The notes under the pieces were generated by a model. The model was not told the DNA's origin, made no database searches, and worked only from the letters and a program-made list of their open reading frames with translations. DNA of 64,000 nt from Mesorhizobium loti (GTDB lineage Bacteria > Pseudomonadota > Alphaproteobacteria > Rhizobiales > Rhizobiaceae), in contig NZ_QGGH01000001.1 of assembly GCF_003148495.1 (NCBI RefSeq), forward strand, positions 375,805 through 439,804. Direction: 5' to 3'. The position numbers were made by a program, and so were the translations under genes. Positions 26,795 to 36,072 of the stretch are shown in pieces; within the stretch, counting starts at the first letter, position 1, and each line of letters begins with the position of its first letter.

Positions 26795-27443
26795 TCCCTG
26801 TGCGTTGTCATGTTGTTTGAAATTGGCCGCGTGAGGCCAACACCGCGCTTTTCAGGCAGGCCGTGCACTCACGGCTTCCCACGCGGCCATGGCCTGGCGT
26901 CGATGGGTTCGAATTTGGGCTGCGGAGCGGTTGGTCTGGGATGGGACGAAAAGGTATCGGACGGCGGAAAAGATCGACACGAAATGCTGCAATGAGCCGA
27001 TCGACCGGAAACCCTGTCGCGTTCGATCCCGCTTTCGAAACGGCAGGTGCGAATTCTCCGCCCGGTTCAGTATCGCTCCTGCGCAGTCGGGCGGTGAATG
27101 CTGGTCGCTTCTCGTGGTGCCACCATGACAACCGGCGACGCGAAGACGGGCGAGCTTTCAGGCCCACGCCCCTTGACGGTCGTTGCGAAGCTTCGGGAGC
27201 CGCCTCAACGCGGCGCTTGCTCCGCCTTGCTCTTCGTCGGGGCAATTGCGATGTCGAGCGGGGACTTGAACCCGGGCTGTGCTGAAGACCGTAGGGCCAA
27301 AATCCGCACCTGCTGATCCAAGGAACGGCTCGAACGCGCAAACTCAATCCCCCTGCCGGCTCTGTTTTGAAATCCTCTCGCTCATTTAATTCTACAAAAT
27401 CGCTAGGCTTAATGCACATCGAATGCTTTGCGAGGAGCCCAAA
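26795..27443. other. Gap of about 650 bases without a recognisable gene
   Basis: Open frames on both strands (26808-27419 minus, 26863-27285 plus) are compositionally like shadow frames, and I recognise no protein in them. The last 80 bases before the FMN reductase gene are AT-rich (27367-27420) and probably hold the promoter of the sulfonate-type operon. Confidence 0.5.
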
Positions 27444-28001
27444 ATGTCGAGAAAGCTGGTGGTAGGAGTATCGGGCAACCTGACCCGTCCATCAAAGACC
27501 AGGACGTTCATCAGCCACATCACGGGCGAACTGGCGAACGGAATCGGCGCCACTGAAACCGTTTTCGATATTGAGGATCTCGGTCCGTCTTTGCCGCTGG
27601 CCAGGCGCATTGGTGATCTGGATCCATCGGCCCGCAACATTGTCGAGCAAGTGACGGGCGCCGACGTGCTGGTGATCGGTTCCCCGACTTTCAAAGGCAG
27701 CTACACCGGGTTGTTCAAGCATTTCTTCGACCTGCTCGACCCGTCCTCGCTGCGCGGCAAGCCGGTCATCTTGGCTGCCACCGGTGGCGGCGAGCGTCAC
27801 TCGCTGATCGTCGAGCACCAGCTGCGGCCCTTGTTCGGCTTCTTCGAGGCGCTGACCATGCCGACCGCGATCTACGCTTCCGACAAGGACTTCACGGATG
27901 GCCTGCTGGTGTCGCAAGCCATCCACGCTCGCGCCCGCCAAGCAGTGGCCGAGGCATGCCGGGTGCTCGCAGCGCCCTTCAGCGTCAACCGCGCCGCCTG
28001 A
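27444..28001 (+). CDS. NAD(P)H-dependent FMN reductase (MsuE/SsuE type)
   Basis: Supplies reduced FMN to the monooxygenase encoded next. Flavodoxin-like fold: GVSGNLTRPSKTRTFISHI at the N-terminus, the FMN-binding segment IGSPTFKGSYTGLFKHFFDLLDP near residues 72-94, and the ATGGGERHSL loop. GAGGAG precedes ATG 27444; the in-frame start at 27423 is less likely. 185 aa, as in MsuE. First gene of a five-gene operon on the + strand. Confidence 0.85.
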   Translation: MSRKLVVGVSGNLTRPSKTRTFISHITGELANGIGATETVFDIEDLGPSLPLARRIGDLDPSARNIVEQVTGADVLVIGSPTFKGSYTGLFKHFFDLLDPSSLRGKPVILAATGGGERHSLIVEHQLRPLFGFFEALTMPTAIYASDKDFTDGLLVSQAIHARARQAVAEACRVLAAPFSVNRAA

Positions 28002-28055
28002 AGCGCGCGACCGACATTCACATTCCCTTCCCCTATAGCCCAGAAGGAAACCGCA

Positions 28056-29429
28056 ATGACCAGATCCAGCAAGTCCAGGCAGGCCCGTCAGATCAAACTT
28101 GGTGCTTTCCTGCCCGGCGGCGGCCAGCACATTGCCGCCTGGCGCCATCCCGATGCGCCGGCCGACGGTGCCACAAATTTCGAGTTCCACAAGCAGCTTG
28201 CGCTGACCGCCGAGCGCGGCCTGTTCGACGCCTTTTTCCTGGCCGACAGCCTGACCGTCGGCCTCGGCGCCCGCGAAGGCGGCAATGCCAAGATCGCCGG
28301 CTTCGAGCCGGTGACCCTGTTTGCGGCTTTGGCGCCGCTGACCACGCATCTGGGCTTCATTGCCACGGCCTCCACCACCTATGAAGAGCCCTATACGCTG
28401 GCGCGCAAATTCGCGTCGCTCGATCTGTTGTCGAATGGCCGCGCGGGCTGGAATGTCGTGACCTCGGCCGGCGACGAGACCGCCCAGAACTTCAACCGAG
28501 ATGTCCAGCCCAACCATGCCGACCGCTATGCACGGGCGCATGAACATGTCGAGACGGTCAAGGCGCTGTGGGACAGCTGGGAGGACGACGCCTTCATCCG
28601 CGACAAGCAGTCGGGCCGCTTCTACGACAAGGACAAATTGCACGACATCAATCATAAGGGTGAGCATTTCAGCGTCAAGGGTCCGCTCAACGTGCCGCGC
28701 CCGGTACAAGGCCATCCGGTGGTGGTGCAGGCCGGACAGTCCGAGGATGGACGCGGGCTCGCCGCGCATTCGGCAGAGGTGATCTTCACCGCTCATCAGA
28801 AGCTCGAAACCGCGCAGGAATTCTACCGCGACATCAAGGCGCGCGTGGCTTCCGTCGGCCGTGATCCCGACCAGGTGCTGATCATGCCCGGCGTGGCGCC
28901 CTTCGTCGGCCGCACAACGGAAGAAGCGCGCGCCAAATATCAGCAGCTGAACGACCTGATCCTGCCCGAGGATGGCGTGGCCCTACTCAATAGCCTGGCC
29001 GGCCAGACGCTCGACATCAGGGGCTATCCGATCGACGGCCCACTGCCGCCGAGCAAGGAAACCGAAGGCATGAAGAGCCGCCAGGCGTTGATCCGGCAGA
29101 TCGCAGACGAGCACAACTTCACCATCCGCCAGCTCTACCAATGGGTGGCGACGGCGCGCGGCCACTACACCATCGTTGGAAGCGCCACGGAAGTCGCCGA
29201 CCAGCTGGAGGAATGGTTCACCAGCGACGCCGCCGACGGCTTCAACATCCTGCCGCCCTGGCTGCCCGGTGCGCTCGACGACTTCGTCGACCTGGTCATC
29301 CCCGAGCTGCAGCGGCGCGGTTTGTTTCGCACCGCTTACGAGGGCCGCACACTGCGCGAGAATCTCGGTCTCAGGCGGCCGGAAAACCCATGGACCGCTG
29401 CGCGTTCCACCGTGCTGGCCGCCGAATAA
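28056..29429 (+). CDS. FMNH2-dependent monooxygenase, NtaA/SnaA/DszA family
   Basis: Bacterial luciferase-like two-component monooxygenase using FMNH2 from the upstream reductase. Family segments: QIKLGAFLPGGGQHIAAWRHPDA, FFLADSLTVG, GRAGWNVVTSAGDETAQNFNRD and VVVQAGQSEDGRGLAAHSAEVIF. 457 aa, as in NtaA and DszA. With an SsuABC-like importer next door the substrate is probably an organosulfur compound or a similar small acid. Members of this family also act on nitrilotriacetate, so the substrate is open. Confidence 0.88.
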   Translation: MTRSSKSRQARQIKLGAFLPGGGQHIAAWRHPDAPADGATNFEFHKQLALTAERGLFDAFFLADSLTVGLGAREGGNAKIAGFEPVTLFAALAPLTTHLGFIATASTTYEEPYTLARKFASLDLLSNGRAGWNVVTSAGDETAQNFNRDVQPNHADRYARAHEHVETVKALWDSWEDDAFIRDKQSGRFYDKDKLHDINHKGEHFSVKGPLNVPRPVQGHPVVVQAGQSEDGRGLAAHSAEVIFTAHQKLETAQEFYRDIKARVASVGRDPDQVLIMPGVAPFVGRTTEEARAKYQQLNDLILPEDGVALLNSLAGQTLDIRGYPIDGPLPPSKETEGMKSRQALIRQIADEHNFTIRQLYQWVATARGHYTIVGSATEVADQLEEWFTSDAADGFNILPPWLPGALDDFVDLVIPELQRRGLFRTAYEGRTLRENLGLRRPENPWTAARSTVLAAE

Positions 29430-29465
29430 TTCCCCGACGCGCCAACAATCTTCCAAGGAAAGGGC

Positions 29466-30320
29466 ATGACGATGACTTTGCAGCACATCGAGCGGCCGGC
29501 CATCATCGGCACGCATGGCAACGGAACCAGGCTCGCCGCGGATTTCCTACGCTGGAATGGCCGAGCCGCCGTCCGCTTCCTGTCGCGCTACGGGGTCCTT
29601 GTAGGGTTCCTGGTTCTCTGGCAGCTGGCGAGCAGTGTGGGATGGGTCAATGCATCCGTGCTGCCGCCCGTTGACAAGATTGTCGCCGCCCTGTGGAAAG
29701 GGCTTATCGGCGGCGCCCTGCTCGGCGACATCTCCATCAGCCTGCAGCGAGCCGGCATTGCCTTTGCGGCAGCTGTCGCCGTCGCCATCCCGCTTGGCCT
29801 GTTCATGGGCCAGGTCCGCGCCGTCGAAACCGCCTTCGATCCGATCCTGCAGGTCTTCCGGCAGACCTCGGCGCTGGCGCTCTACCCGGTGTTCATTCTG
29901 CTCTTGGGGCTGGGCGAAACCTCCAAGATTTTCGTCATCTTCTGGGCGACCCTGTTTCCGCTGCTGCTCAACACCACCAGCGGCGTCAAGGAAGTCGATC
30001 CGAAGCTGCTCGAAATGGCGCGCGTCTATGGTGCGAGCCGGCTCACCATATTCCGCCGCGTCGTGCTGCCGGGCGCCGTGCCGTCGATCTTCGTCGGCTT
30101 GCGGCTGAGCGCCACCACCGCGCTGCTGCTGCTGATCGCGTCCGAAATGATCGGCGCCAACAAGGGCATCGGCTTCCAGGTGATGAACGCGCAGTACAAT
30201 TTCCAGATCCCGCTGATGTTTGCGGCAATCGTCATCCTCGCCGGCCTCGGCCTGATCGCCAACCAGGCGCTGGTTGTCCTGCAGCGGCGGCTGTGCCGCT
30301 GGAGCAATCCCGTCAACTGA
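29466..30320 (+). CDS. ABC transporter permease, sulfonate/nitrate/taurine type (SsuC-like)
   Basis: Inner-membrane permease with about six transmembrane helices. The EAA loop is KLLEMARVYGASRLTIFRRVVLPGAVPSIFVGLRL, characteristic of the SsuC/TauC class. Start ATG 29466 with AAGGAAAGG upstream. 284 aa. Works with the binding protein at 30372 and the ATPase at 31395. Confidence 0.92.
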   Translation: MTMTLQHIERPAIIGTHGNGTRLAADFLRWNGRAAVRFLSRYGVLVGFLVLWQLASSVGWVNASVLPPVDKIVAALWKGLIGGALLGDISISLQRAGIAFAAAVAVAIPLGLFMGQVRAVETAFDPILQVFRQTSALALYPVFILLLGLGETSKIFVIFWATLFPLLLNTTSGVKEVDPKLLEMARVYGASRLTIFRRVVLPGAVPSIFVGLRLSATTALLLLIASEMIGANKGIGFQVMNAQYNFQIPLMFAAIVILAGLGLIANQALVVLQRRLCRWSNPVN

Positions 30321-30371
30321 CCAACCCTCTCAATCTAGGCCCGCCGCTCTCAATCCAGGAAAGACCCGATC

Positions 30372-31370
30372 ATGAAAATCACTCGTCGTTCCCTGCTTGC
30401 CGGTGCACCCATTGCCGCCGGCATTATCGCCGCCGGGCTGCCCCGCTTCGCCTTTGCGCAAGGCGCACCCGTCAAGTTCCGCTACCTCGCCAGCCGTGGC
30501 AGCATTTCTCCGCATGAGCTCGCCGACGAGCTCGGTTACTACAAGGGCCTCGGTGTTGAATTGGAAAATGCCGGCTACGCGGGCGGCGGGCCGGAATCGC
30601 TGTTTGCGCTGGCGTCTGGCAGCGTCGACATTGGCGGCGCCGCGACCGCCGCCGTGATCAATTCGATCTCCGGCGGCAACGACTTCGTCGCCGTTTATCC
30701 GAGCAATGGCATCAACAAGGACGTGAAAAGCGTTTTCTACGTGCTCGAGGACAGCCCAATCAAATCGATCGCGGACATTGCCGGCAAGACCATCTCGGTC
30801 AACACGCTCGGCGCCCATCTCGACTACACGGTGCGCGAGGCGCTGCACAGCGTCGGTCTACCGCCGGAGGCAGCCAACCTCGTGGTGGTGCCCGGTCCGC
30901 AGCTGGAGCAGACCTTGCGCTCGCGCCAAGTCGATATAGCCGGGCTCGGCTACTGGCAGGCAACCTTTGCCGGCGAGCTGGTCGCCAATGGCGGCGTGCG
31001 CGGCGTGTTCGACGATACCCAGGTGCTCGGCGAACTCGCCGGCGGCTTCGTCGTGCTGCGGCGCGACTTCATTGCCGCCAATCCGGATGCGGCGCGCAAC
31101 TTCGTCGAACAGTCGGCGCGCGCTTCAGACTGGTCGCGCCAGAACCCGGATGAAGCCCGCAAGGTTTTGGCCACTATCCTCAACAAACGCGGTGAAAACG
31201 GCGATCTCGCCCGCTACTGGACCGGCTTTGGTCTGCGAGAAGGTGCGCAGGCGACGAACCGCGACATAGATTTCTGGGTTGCCGTGCTGGAGCGCGACGG
31301 CCGCCTGGCCAAGGGCAAGCTGAAAGCTGCCGACATTCTGTACCGGCCCGGCGAAACCAAGACCAACTAA
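30372..31370 (+). CDS. ABC transporter substrate-binding protein, sulfonate type (SsuA-like), Tat-exported
   Basis: Periplasmic binding protein with a twin-arginine signal (TRRSLLAGAPIAAGIIAAG, cleavage after FAFA). The mature protein has the NMT1/SsuA pattern: RYLASRGSISPHELADELGYYKGLGVELE, ALASGSVDIGGAATAAVINSI and DIAGKTISVNTLGA. 332 aa. Between the permease and ATPase genes of the same operon. Confidence 0.9.
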   Translation: MKITRRSLLAGAPIAAGIIAAGLPRFAFAQGAPVKFRYLASRGSISPHELADELGYYKGLGVELENAGYAGGGPESLFALASGSVDIGGAATAAVINSISGGNDFVAVYPSNGINKDVKSVFYVLEDSPIKSIADIAGKTISVNTLGAHLDYTVREALHSVGLPPEAANLVVVPGPQLEQTLRSRQVDIAGLGYWQATFAGELVANGGVRGVFDDTQVLGELAGGFVVLRRDFIAANPDAARNFVEQSARASDWSRQNPDEARKVLATILNKRGENGDLARYWTGFGLREGAQATNRDIDFWVAVLERDGRLAKGKLKAADILYRPGETKTN

Positions 31371-31394
31371 GCTCTGAAACAACTGAGAGATGAG

Positions 31395-32159
31395 ATGACC
31401 GGTTCCAATCGTGGCGGAGAGGTCTCGATCCGCGACCTCTCCAAATCCTTCAGCCTCGGCGGGCGCCAGCTCGCCGTGCTGCGGACGCTCAACCTCGACA
31501 TTCGTTCGGGGGAATGCCTGGTCATTGTCGGCGCCAGCGGCTCTGGCAAGACCACGCTGCTGCGCATTCTTGCTGGGCTGGAGGCGGCCGACAGCGGCGG
31601 CGTCGCCATCGACGGCAAGCCGGTGCATGGCGTCGGCGCCGAGCGCGCGGTGATCTTCCAGGAACCGCGCCTGCTGCCCTGGCTGACCGTACTCGGCAAT
31701 GTCGCTTTTGGCCTTGAAGTCCGCGGCGTGCCCAAGAAGCAAGCCGAGGAACGCGCACGCTTCTACGTCGGGCTGGTCGGCCTTGCCGAATTCGCCGACG
31801 CCTTTCCGAACCAGCTTTCCGGCGGTATGGCGCAGCGCGTCGGCATCGCCCGGGCACTCACCGTCCAGCCCGAAATTCTTCTGCTCGACGAGCCGCTGGG
31901 AGCGCTGGACGCCATGACCAAGATCGGCATGCAGGAGGAACTGGCGCGCATCTGGAGCGAAGAGAACGTCACCATGGTGATGGTCACCCACGATCTGGAA
32001 GAGGCGATCTATCTGGCGGACCGCGTGCTGATCCTGCCCAAGGAGAAAGGCGGCGCGGCGCGGCTGATCGACATCGACGTGCCACGCCCGCGCGAGCGCA
32101 GCGAAAGCCGCTTCGTGCACTATCGCGAAGAATTGCTGCGCGAATTCGGTCTGCACTGA
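31395..32159 (+). CDS. ABC transporter ATP-binding protein, sulfonate type (SsuB-like)
   Basis: ATPase of the 29466-31370 importer. Walker A GASGSGKTT, Q-loop FQEPRLLPWLT typical of SsuB/TauB, signature LSGGMAQR, Walker B ILLLDEPLGALD and H-loop THDLEEA. 254 aa. Last gene of the operon; no clear terminator follows. Confidence 0.93.
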   Translation: MTGSNRGGEVSIRDLSKSFSLGGRQLAVLRTLNLDIRSGECLVIVGASGSGKTTLLRILAGLEAADSGGVAIDGKPVHGVGAERAVIFQEPRLLPWLTVLGNVAFGLEVRGVPKKQAEERARFYVGLVGLAEFADAFPNQLSGGMAQRVGIARALTVQPEILLLDEPLGALDAMTKIGMQEELARIWSEENVTMVMVTHDLEEAIYLADRVLILPKEKGGAARLIDIDVPRPRERSESRFVHYREELLREFGLH

Positions 32160-32322
32160 TCGAGGCAGAGGTTAATTGGCCATGATCTCGGCTCGAACCG
32201 AGCGTGCAAAGAAGCCAAACGTTCGGCATCAACAACCAGCGCGTCCCGCAGCGACCTTGGGATTTCAATGTTCATGGCACTTCGTCTTATTCGGATGGGG
32301 TGATACAAAATAATAAACTGGC

Positions 32323-32733
32323 TTGATCTTTCGGCCAGTCGCATTGCGATCGACCAACACCCAGCCAAGATGGTCGGCGAACGACAATCGGGTCGTGAGC
32401 AAGACAGCGCCATTGGCCCCTGACATTGCGATTCGCATATATCCGAAGATCCGCGAACGTGGCACGGAACCGTACTTTTCGTTCCCTTATTTTCGTGCGC
32501 GGTTTCGCGGGCTGAGACCTGAAGAAACGCGAGAGGTAAACAGCGAATTGGTGAGGGCTGCCGAGAAGATGGTGTTCTACAACGACGATGCAGAATGGCT
32601 ACTCCCGTTTTTACGCAAAAATCGCAACTATAGGGTAGAGGCACTTGTCGATCGTATTCCAGCACCGGGCGGCGGCAAAATGGTGGTCGCTACGCAGGGG
32701 GTCGTGCCCTACCAACGCCCGCCTTTGCTGTAG
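32323..32733 (+). CDS. Hypothetical protein
   Basis: 136 codons, mixed alpha/beta composition from about residue 30 (IRIYPKIRERGTEPYFSFPYFRARFRG, then a charged helix VNSELVRAAEKMVFYNDDAEWLLPFLRKN). I do not recognise the family, and no good ribosome-binding site precedes the first ATG. The well-mixed residues in the last 100 codons argue that it is, or was, a gene. It lies at the edge of a debris zone. Confidence 0.35.
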   Translation: MIFRPVALRSTNTQPRWSANDNRVVSKTAPLAPDIAIRIYPKIRERGTEPYFSFPYFRARFRGLRPEETREVNSELVRAAEKMVFYNDDAEWLLPFLRKNRNYRVEALVDRIPAPGGGKMVVATQGVVPYQRPPLL

Positions 32734-32822
32734 AGAAAGTTGCAGACGGTTTTTAGGCCCTAGCCATCTGGTCGGGGAGTTACCCACTCACCGCAAAGCA
32801 TGAACGGAAACATGCCCCTCCG

Positions 32823-33014
32823 ATGGTCTGCTCAGGGCGTTCCGTTGGGGCTGCCGCCGCCTATCGCGCGGGTAAAAAACTGCATGATGAAAGACAGAAC
32901 TTCACCCACGATTACTCACACCGCTCAGGTATGGACCATACAGAGATTGTCGCGCCTGACCTGGCGCCTTCCTGGGTGTTCGACCGCGAGAAGCATCCAG
33001 CTCCGTCAAATTGA
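32823..33014 (+). pseudogene. N-terminal fragment of a MobA/MobL (TraA-type) conjugative relaxase
   Basis: The frame reads GRSVGAAAAYRAGKKLHDERQ, then THDYSHRSGMDHTEIVAP and SWVFDRE. The A-A-A-A-Y-R-A-G and D-(Y/F)-(S/T)-x-(K/R)-x-G-x-x-H-T-E-I patterns mark the start of the Ti-plasmid TraA / MobA-MobL relaxase domain. The true N-terminus and everything after residue 63, including the metal-binding histidines and the helicase part, are missing. Remnant of a conjugative or mobilisable element. Confidence 0.7.
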
Positions 33015-33517
33015 CCGTTTCCTCGGTTTCCTTTCTGACTTGGTGCAGGACCGGCGTGTTCGATCGGAACAAGGGCCGACGCACCGGTGGCCTGTGGCAG
33101 TTGCGGCGCCAATTCTGCATCGGCAAGCTATATCCCTCGCACGGTTGGCGTCTCACGGGTACGCGTGGGGAAAATGATCAATGCCGATATCAAGAAAATT
33201 GGCCGCCACGTCGGCTATCGCATCGCGGCGATGCAAAAAGGGGCAACTCGCGCGGCTTGCCTGACGCACCTGCTGCAGTCATGAGATGCGCGAATTTCCG
33301 CAGCCCAGTGAAGTCCGCAGTGCGATACCGAGGCGAAACGATGCAAATGTGCATCATTTTGATGCGGCGGTGCACACAAGTGTCCATCCTGAACCATTTT
33401 AATTGCCGTATAAGCGAATTTAGCATTGCCTTCGTTGTCCCCTGTGGCTGGATCATCGCGTTTCCGAATTCAGCCGCTGTGGGACATGCGCCCTCTTTCC
33501 CTCAGCAGGATCACAAG
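33015..33517. other. Gap without a recognisable gene, upstream of the PAS gene
   Basis: About 500 bases. A short frame encoding MINADIKKIGRHVGYRI (from 33177) is not recognisable. One clear palindrome occurs at 33340-33355. The promoter for the PAS/AAA+/transport genes probably lies here; I see no -24/-12 sigma-54 element. Confidence 0.45.
33340..33355. promoter_or_regulatory. Candidate operator upstream of the PAS-protein gene
   Basis: GATGCA-AATG-TGCATC, perfect 6-bp arms, about 160 bp before the PAS-protein start and in an AT-rich stretch. It may bind the AAA+ regulator encoded at 34678. Only one copy seen. Confidence 0.35.
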
Positions 33518-34678
33518 ATGAAGACGTCCAAGCCATCAATCGCCGATCTAGGCTTCCTCATGATCGACTGGATCGATGAGGAGGGGCGCATATCAGAAGT
33601 CAACGATTTCGAGGCCCGTGAACTTGGGATCGAAGCCAGGGAAGTGGGCGGTCTGCCGCTCGAGCGCGTCTACAGCAGCACGTCCGCGCAGTTGCTGAGG
33701 GCAATCGCCAAAGGACAGCATATTGCGGATGCCACGTTTCCGATCTGGGTAAACACGCCCTCCTACAGCGAGGTGCCGATGGTTGCGAGCGCCATTCCAG
33801 ACGCGCCGCGTGGCCTCGCCATCATCAAGCAGGCCCTTTCACCTGCCACGTTGGGCATCGGCCCCGAACTGGTGGAGCGCGTTGAAATCCTCTCTCAGAT
33901 GATCGGTGCGGCGACAGAAGCGTGCTGGTGCATCGAATTCCTCGACCCAGTCGATACCTCACTTGCCGAAGAGGAGATCGTCAAACGGGTATTTTCCAAT
34001 GAGAGCCGCTGGCGCGCCTGCAATGAGGCGATGGCACGGCTTTACCGGGTGCCGGAAGGCCTCGACTTCAATTTGCAGGCCGTGTCGAGATATTTCCCCG
34101 ACACCGAGGTCAACCGCCAGATGGTGAGAGATCTCGTACGATCGAACTACCGACTTGATCATGCCGCCGCCATTGACCGCAGGCATGACGGCAGCGAGAT
34201 GCTCGTTGAGAACGACTTCCGTGCCGCCATCAAGGACGGACGTCTGATCCGTCTTTGGGGAACGACACGGGATATTGGTCCACACAAGAGGCGCGAACAA
34301 CAACTGTCCGATCGAGCCGACACGATGCTCGACATATTGAGCGCAACTCCCGATCCAATCCTGGTCATTTCCGAACAGGGCGCGGTTCTTGCAGCCAATC
34401 CGGCCGCTGAGGCCGCCTGGGCTCGCCCTGCCGACCAGATTCTCGGACGTTCGATCCAGCACTTCATCGAAACGCGCAATGCCGTCGAAAAGCTTCGCCG
34501 AGCGGCTTCAGATGGCGAGGATGGCGAATGCGACCTTGGGGTCATTTCGGCAGATGACAGCCGTGACACATGGCGCTTTCGTTCCGCTCGCATGGAGGGC
34601 GAGGTTCGACGTTACGTCCTGACAGCACGGCGCAGAGCCAAACGCCGCACTCGCCTCCTCGCAGAGGAGGCCTTGTGA
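33518..34678 (+). CDS. PAS-domain protein (sensor partner of the next gene)
   Basis: A 386-residue soluble protein. An N-terminal PAS-like segment (SKPSIADLGFLMIDWIDEEGRISEVNDFEARELG) and a later clear PAS domain (LDILSATPDPILVISEQGAVLAANPAAEAAW) flank a middle region. It has no histidine kinase, GGDEF or helix-turn-helix, so it cannot signal alone. It ends in a basic stretch. The ATG at 33518 follows AGGA; the open frame back to 33011 is not credible. Its stop overlaps the start of the AAA+ regulator, so the two probably act as a pair. Confidence 0.7.
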   Translation: MKTSKPSIADLGFLMIDWIDEEGRISEVNDFEARELGIEAREVGGLPLERVYSSTSAQLLRAIAKGQHIADATFPIWVNTPSYSEVPMVASAIPDAPRGLAIIKQALSPATLGIGPELVERVEILSQMIGAATEACWCIEFLDPVDTSLAEEEIVKRVFSNESRWRACNEAMARLYRVPEGLDFNLQAVSRYFPDTEVNRQMVRDLVRSNYRLDHAAAIDRRHDGSEMLVENDFRAAIKDGRLIRLWGTTRDIGPHKRREQQLSDRADTMLDILSATPDPILVISEQGAVLAANPAAEAAWARPADQILGRSIQHFIETRNAVEKLRRAASDGEDGECDLGVISADDSRDTWRFRSARMEGEVRRYVLTARRRAKRRTRLLAEEAL

Positions 34679-36072
34679 TGAAGTTCTACGCCAACGACGT
34701 CACCAACCTTGCCAACCGCCGGCTGCGGCCGTCTTTCATTGACGATGCACAATTTGGTTCCTTTCTGGAAGCTCTTCCCGATGGAGCGGCGCTCCTTGAA
34801 GTCGATGGCAAGATCAAACTCGTCAACAGCAAGCTCGAGCTCCTGCTCAATCTGGCCGGCGGCGACCTTGTCGGCTCCGAACTGGCAAAGCACGCCAAGA
34901 CGGCAGGCCCTGTCGTACAGAAACTCTCCGCTGCCCTTCAGCAGCTCAAGCGCGTCGAAGTGGCCGGCCTCCTCAACTCGCAGCGAAGCGTCGTCGCATC
35001 ACTGAGCATCCTGCGCACCGCCGATGGCGGAGCCTATGGCGCGCTTTTGACGATGAGGGAGGCCGGCCGGCACGGCCGAAGCGCCGACGTGTCGGATAAT
35101 TTCCGCTTCGAGGCAGAGGCGTGGGGGAGCGCAAGGACGCGTCTGGTCCGGCTACCTCCGATCGAGGCCATCGCAAAGCAGGCAAGGACCGCCCTCGAGC
35201 GGGGGGCGAACGTGCTGTTCACGGGAGAGACGGGAACCGGAAAGACTGAACTCGCCCTGGCGGCGGGAAGGGCAGGGGACCCTGAGGCGCCGCCGTTCAT
35301 CCATGTCAGATGCGGCATGCTTTCCGACGACCAGTTCGAGGGGGAAATGTTCGGCATCGAGCCAGGCTCGCCGATGGACACTTCGACACGCGGCAAGCTC
35401 GGCTATCTGGAGGCTGCCGACGGCGGCATTCTCTTCCTCGACCAGGTCACCGATCTATCCGCGTCCTCGCAGTCGAAGCTCGTCGCCGTTCTGGAGACGC
35501 AAACCTTCAGCCGGCTCGGCTCCGCACAGCGGCGGCAGGCGAGGGTACGGGTCATCGCGGCAACCAGTGAGAACCTGTCGGATCAGGTGGCCAGCGGTGC
35601 GTTCAGGGGCGATCTGTATTACCGCATCGCCGTCATGGCTTTCGAGCTTCCGCCCCTGAGAAACCAGACAGGCTTGGTGGAGGCGTTGGCCGATCATCAT
35701 CTTCGCCGCCTCAATCTTGGGCGCAAGCCGCAACTCAGGCTCTCGCCCGAGTTCATGGATAGACTTAAGGCGCATGGATATCCCGGCAACATACGGGAGC
35801 TCGTCAACATTCTCGAGCGCGCCGCCGCGGCCGCCGACCAGGTGGCGCTTGCAGAGCACTTCATTGTGCCGACCCCGACGGCCGTCTCCATTCCAAGGCA
35901 CGCCGACCCCATCGACGCGGCTCCCTCTGCCAACCTCAAGGACATGGTTCGGGAGTTCGAGGCTTGGGTCATTGAAAAATCCATCGCCGGAAATCGAAGC
36001 AAACGCAGCGCCGCCAAGTCGCTCGGCATCGATATCGCGACCCTCGTTAGGAAAACCAAACAGAGACAATGA
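34678..36072 (+). CDS. PAS-AAA+-TyrR-type HTH transcriptional regulator, atypical
   Basis: 464 aa. PAS-like domain (LEALPDGAALLEVDGKIKLVNSKLELLLNLAG), AAA+ domain of the sigma-54 activator family, and a C-terminal Fis/TyrR helix-turn-helix (RSKRSAAKSLGIDIATLVRKTKQ). Walker A GETGTGKTE and arginine-finger region FRGDLYYRIAV are intact. The GAFTGA loop that contacts sigma-54 is replaced (GIEPGSPMDTSTRGKL), and the Walker B acid pair reads LFLDQ instead of DE. It should not activate sigma-54 and may hydrolyse ATP poorly, as in TyrR-like regulators of sigma-70 promoters. 21 bases before the transport operon. Confidence 0.82.
   Translation: MKFYANDVTNLANRRLRPSFIDDAQFGSFLEALPDGAALLEVDGKIKLVNSKLELLLNLAGGDLVGSELAKHAKTAGPVVQKLSAALQQLKRVEVAGLLNSQRSVVASLSILRTADGGAYGALLTMREAGRHGRSADVSDNFRFEAEAWGSARTRLVRLPPIEAIAKQARTALERGANVLFTGETGTGKTELALAAGRAGDPEAPPFIHVRCGMLSDDQFEGEMFGIEPGSPMDTSTRGKLGYLEAADGGILFLDQVTDLSASSQSKLVAVLETQTFSRLGSAQRRQARVRVIAATSENLSDQVASGAFRGDLYYRIAVMAFELPPLRNQTGLVEALADHHLRRLNLGRKPQLRLSPEFMDRLKAHGYPGNIRELVNILERAAAAADQVALAEHFIVPTPTAVSIPRHADPIDAAPSANLKDMVREFEAWVIEKSIAGNRSKRSAAKSLGIDIATLVRKTKQRQ

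Noticed and set aside
27262..27285. Minus-strand GGGTTCAAGTCCC resembling a tRNA T-arm.
   Set aside because: The T-stem has a C-C mismatch, the implied acceptor strand finds no partner, and no anticodon arm is seen upstream. Probably chance.
32120..32275. Minus-strand frame starting MNIEIPRSLRDALVVDAERL just after the SsuB-like gene.
   Set aside because: The start looks protein-like, but the frame runs into the end of the SsuB-like gene, is only 51 codons and has a weak ribosome-binding site. Possibly a truncated gene, not supportable as a feature.
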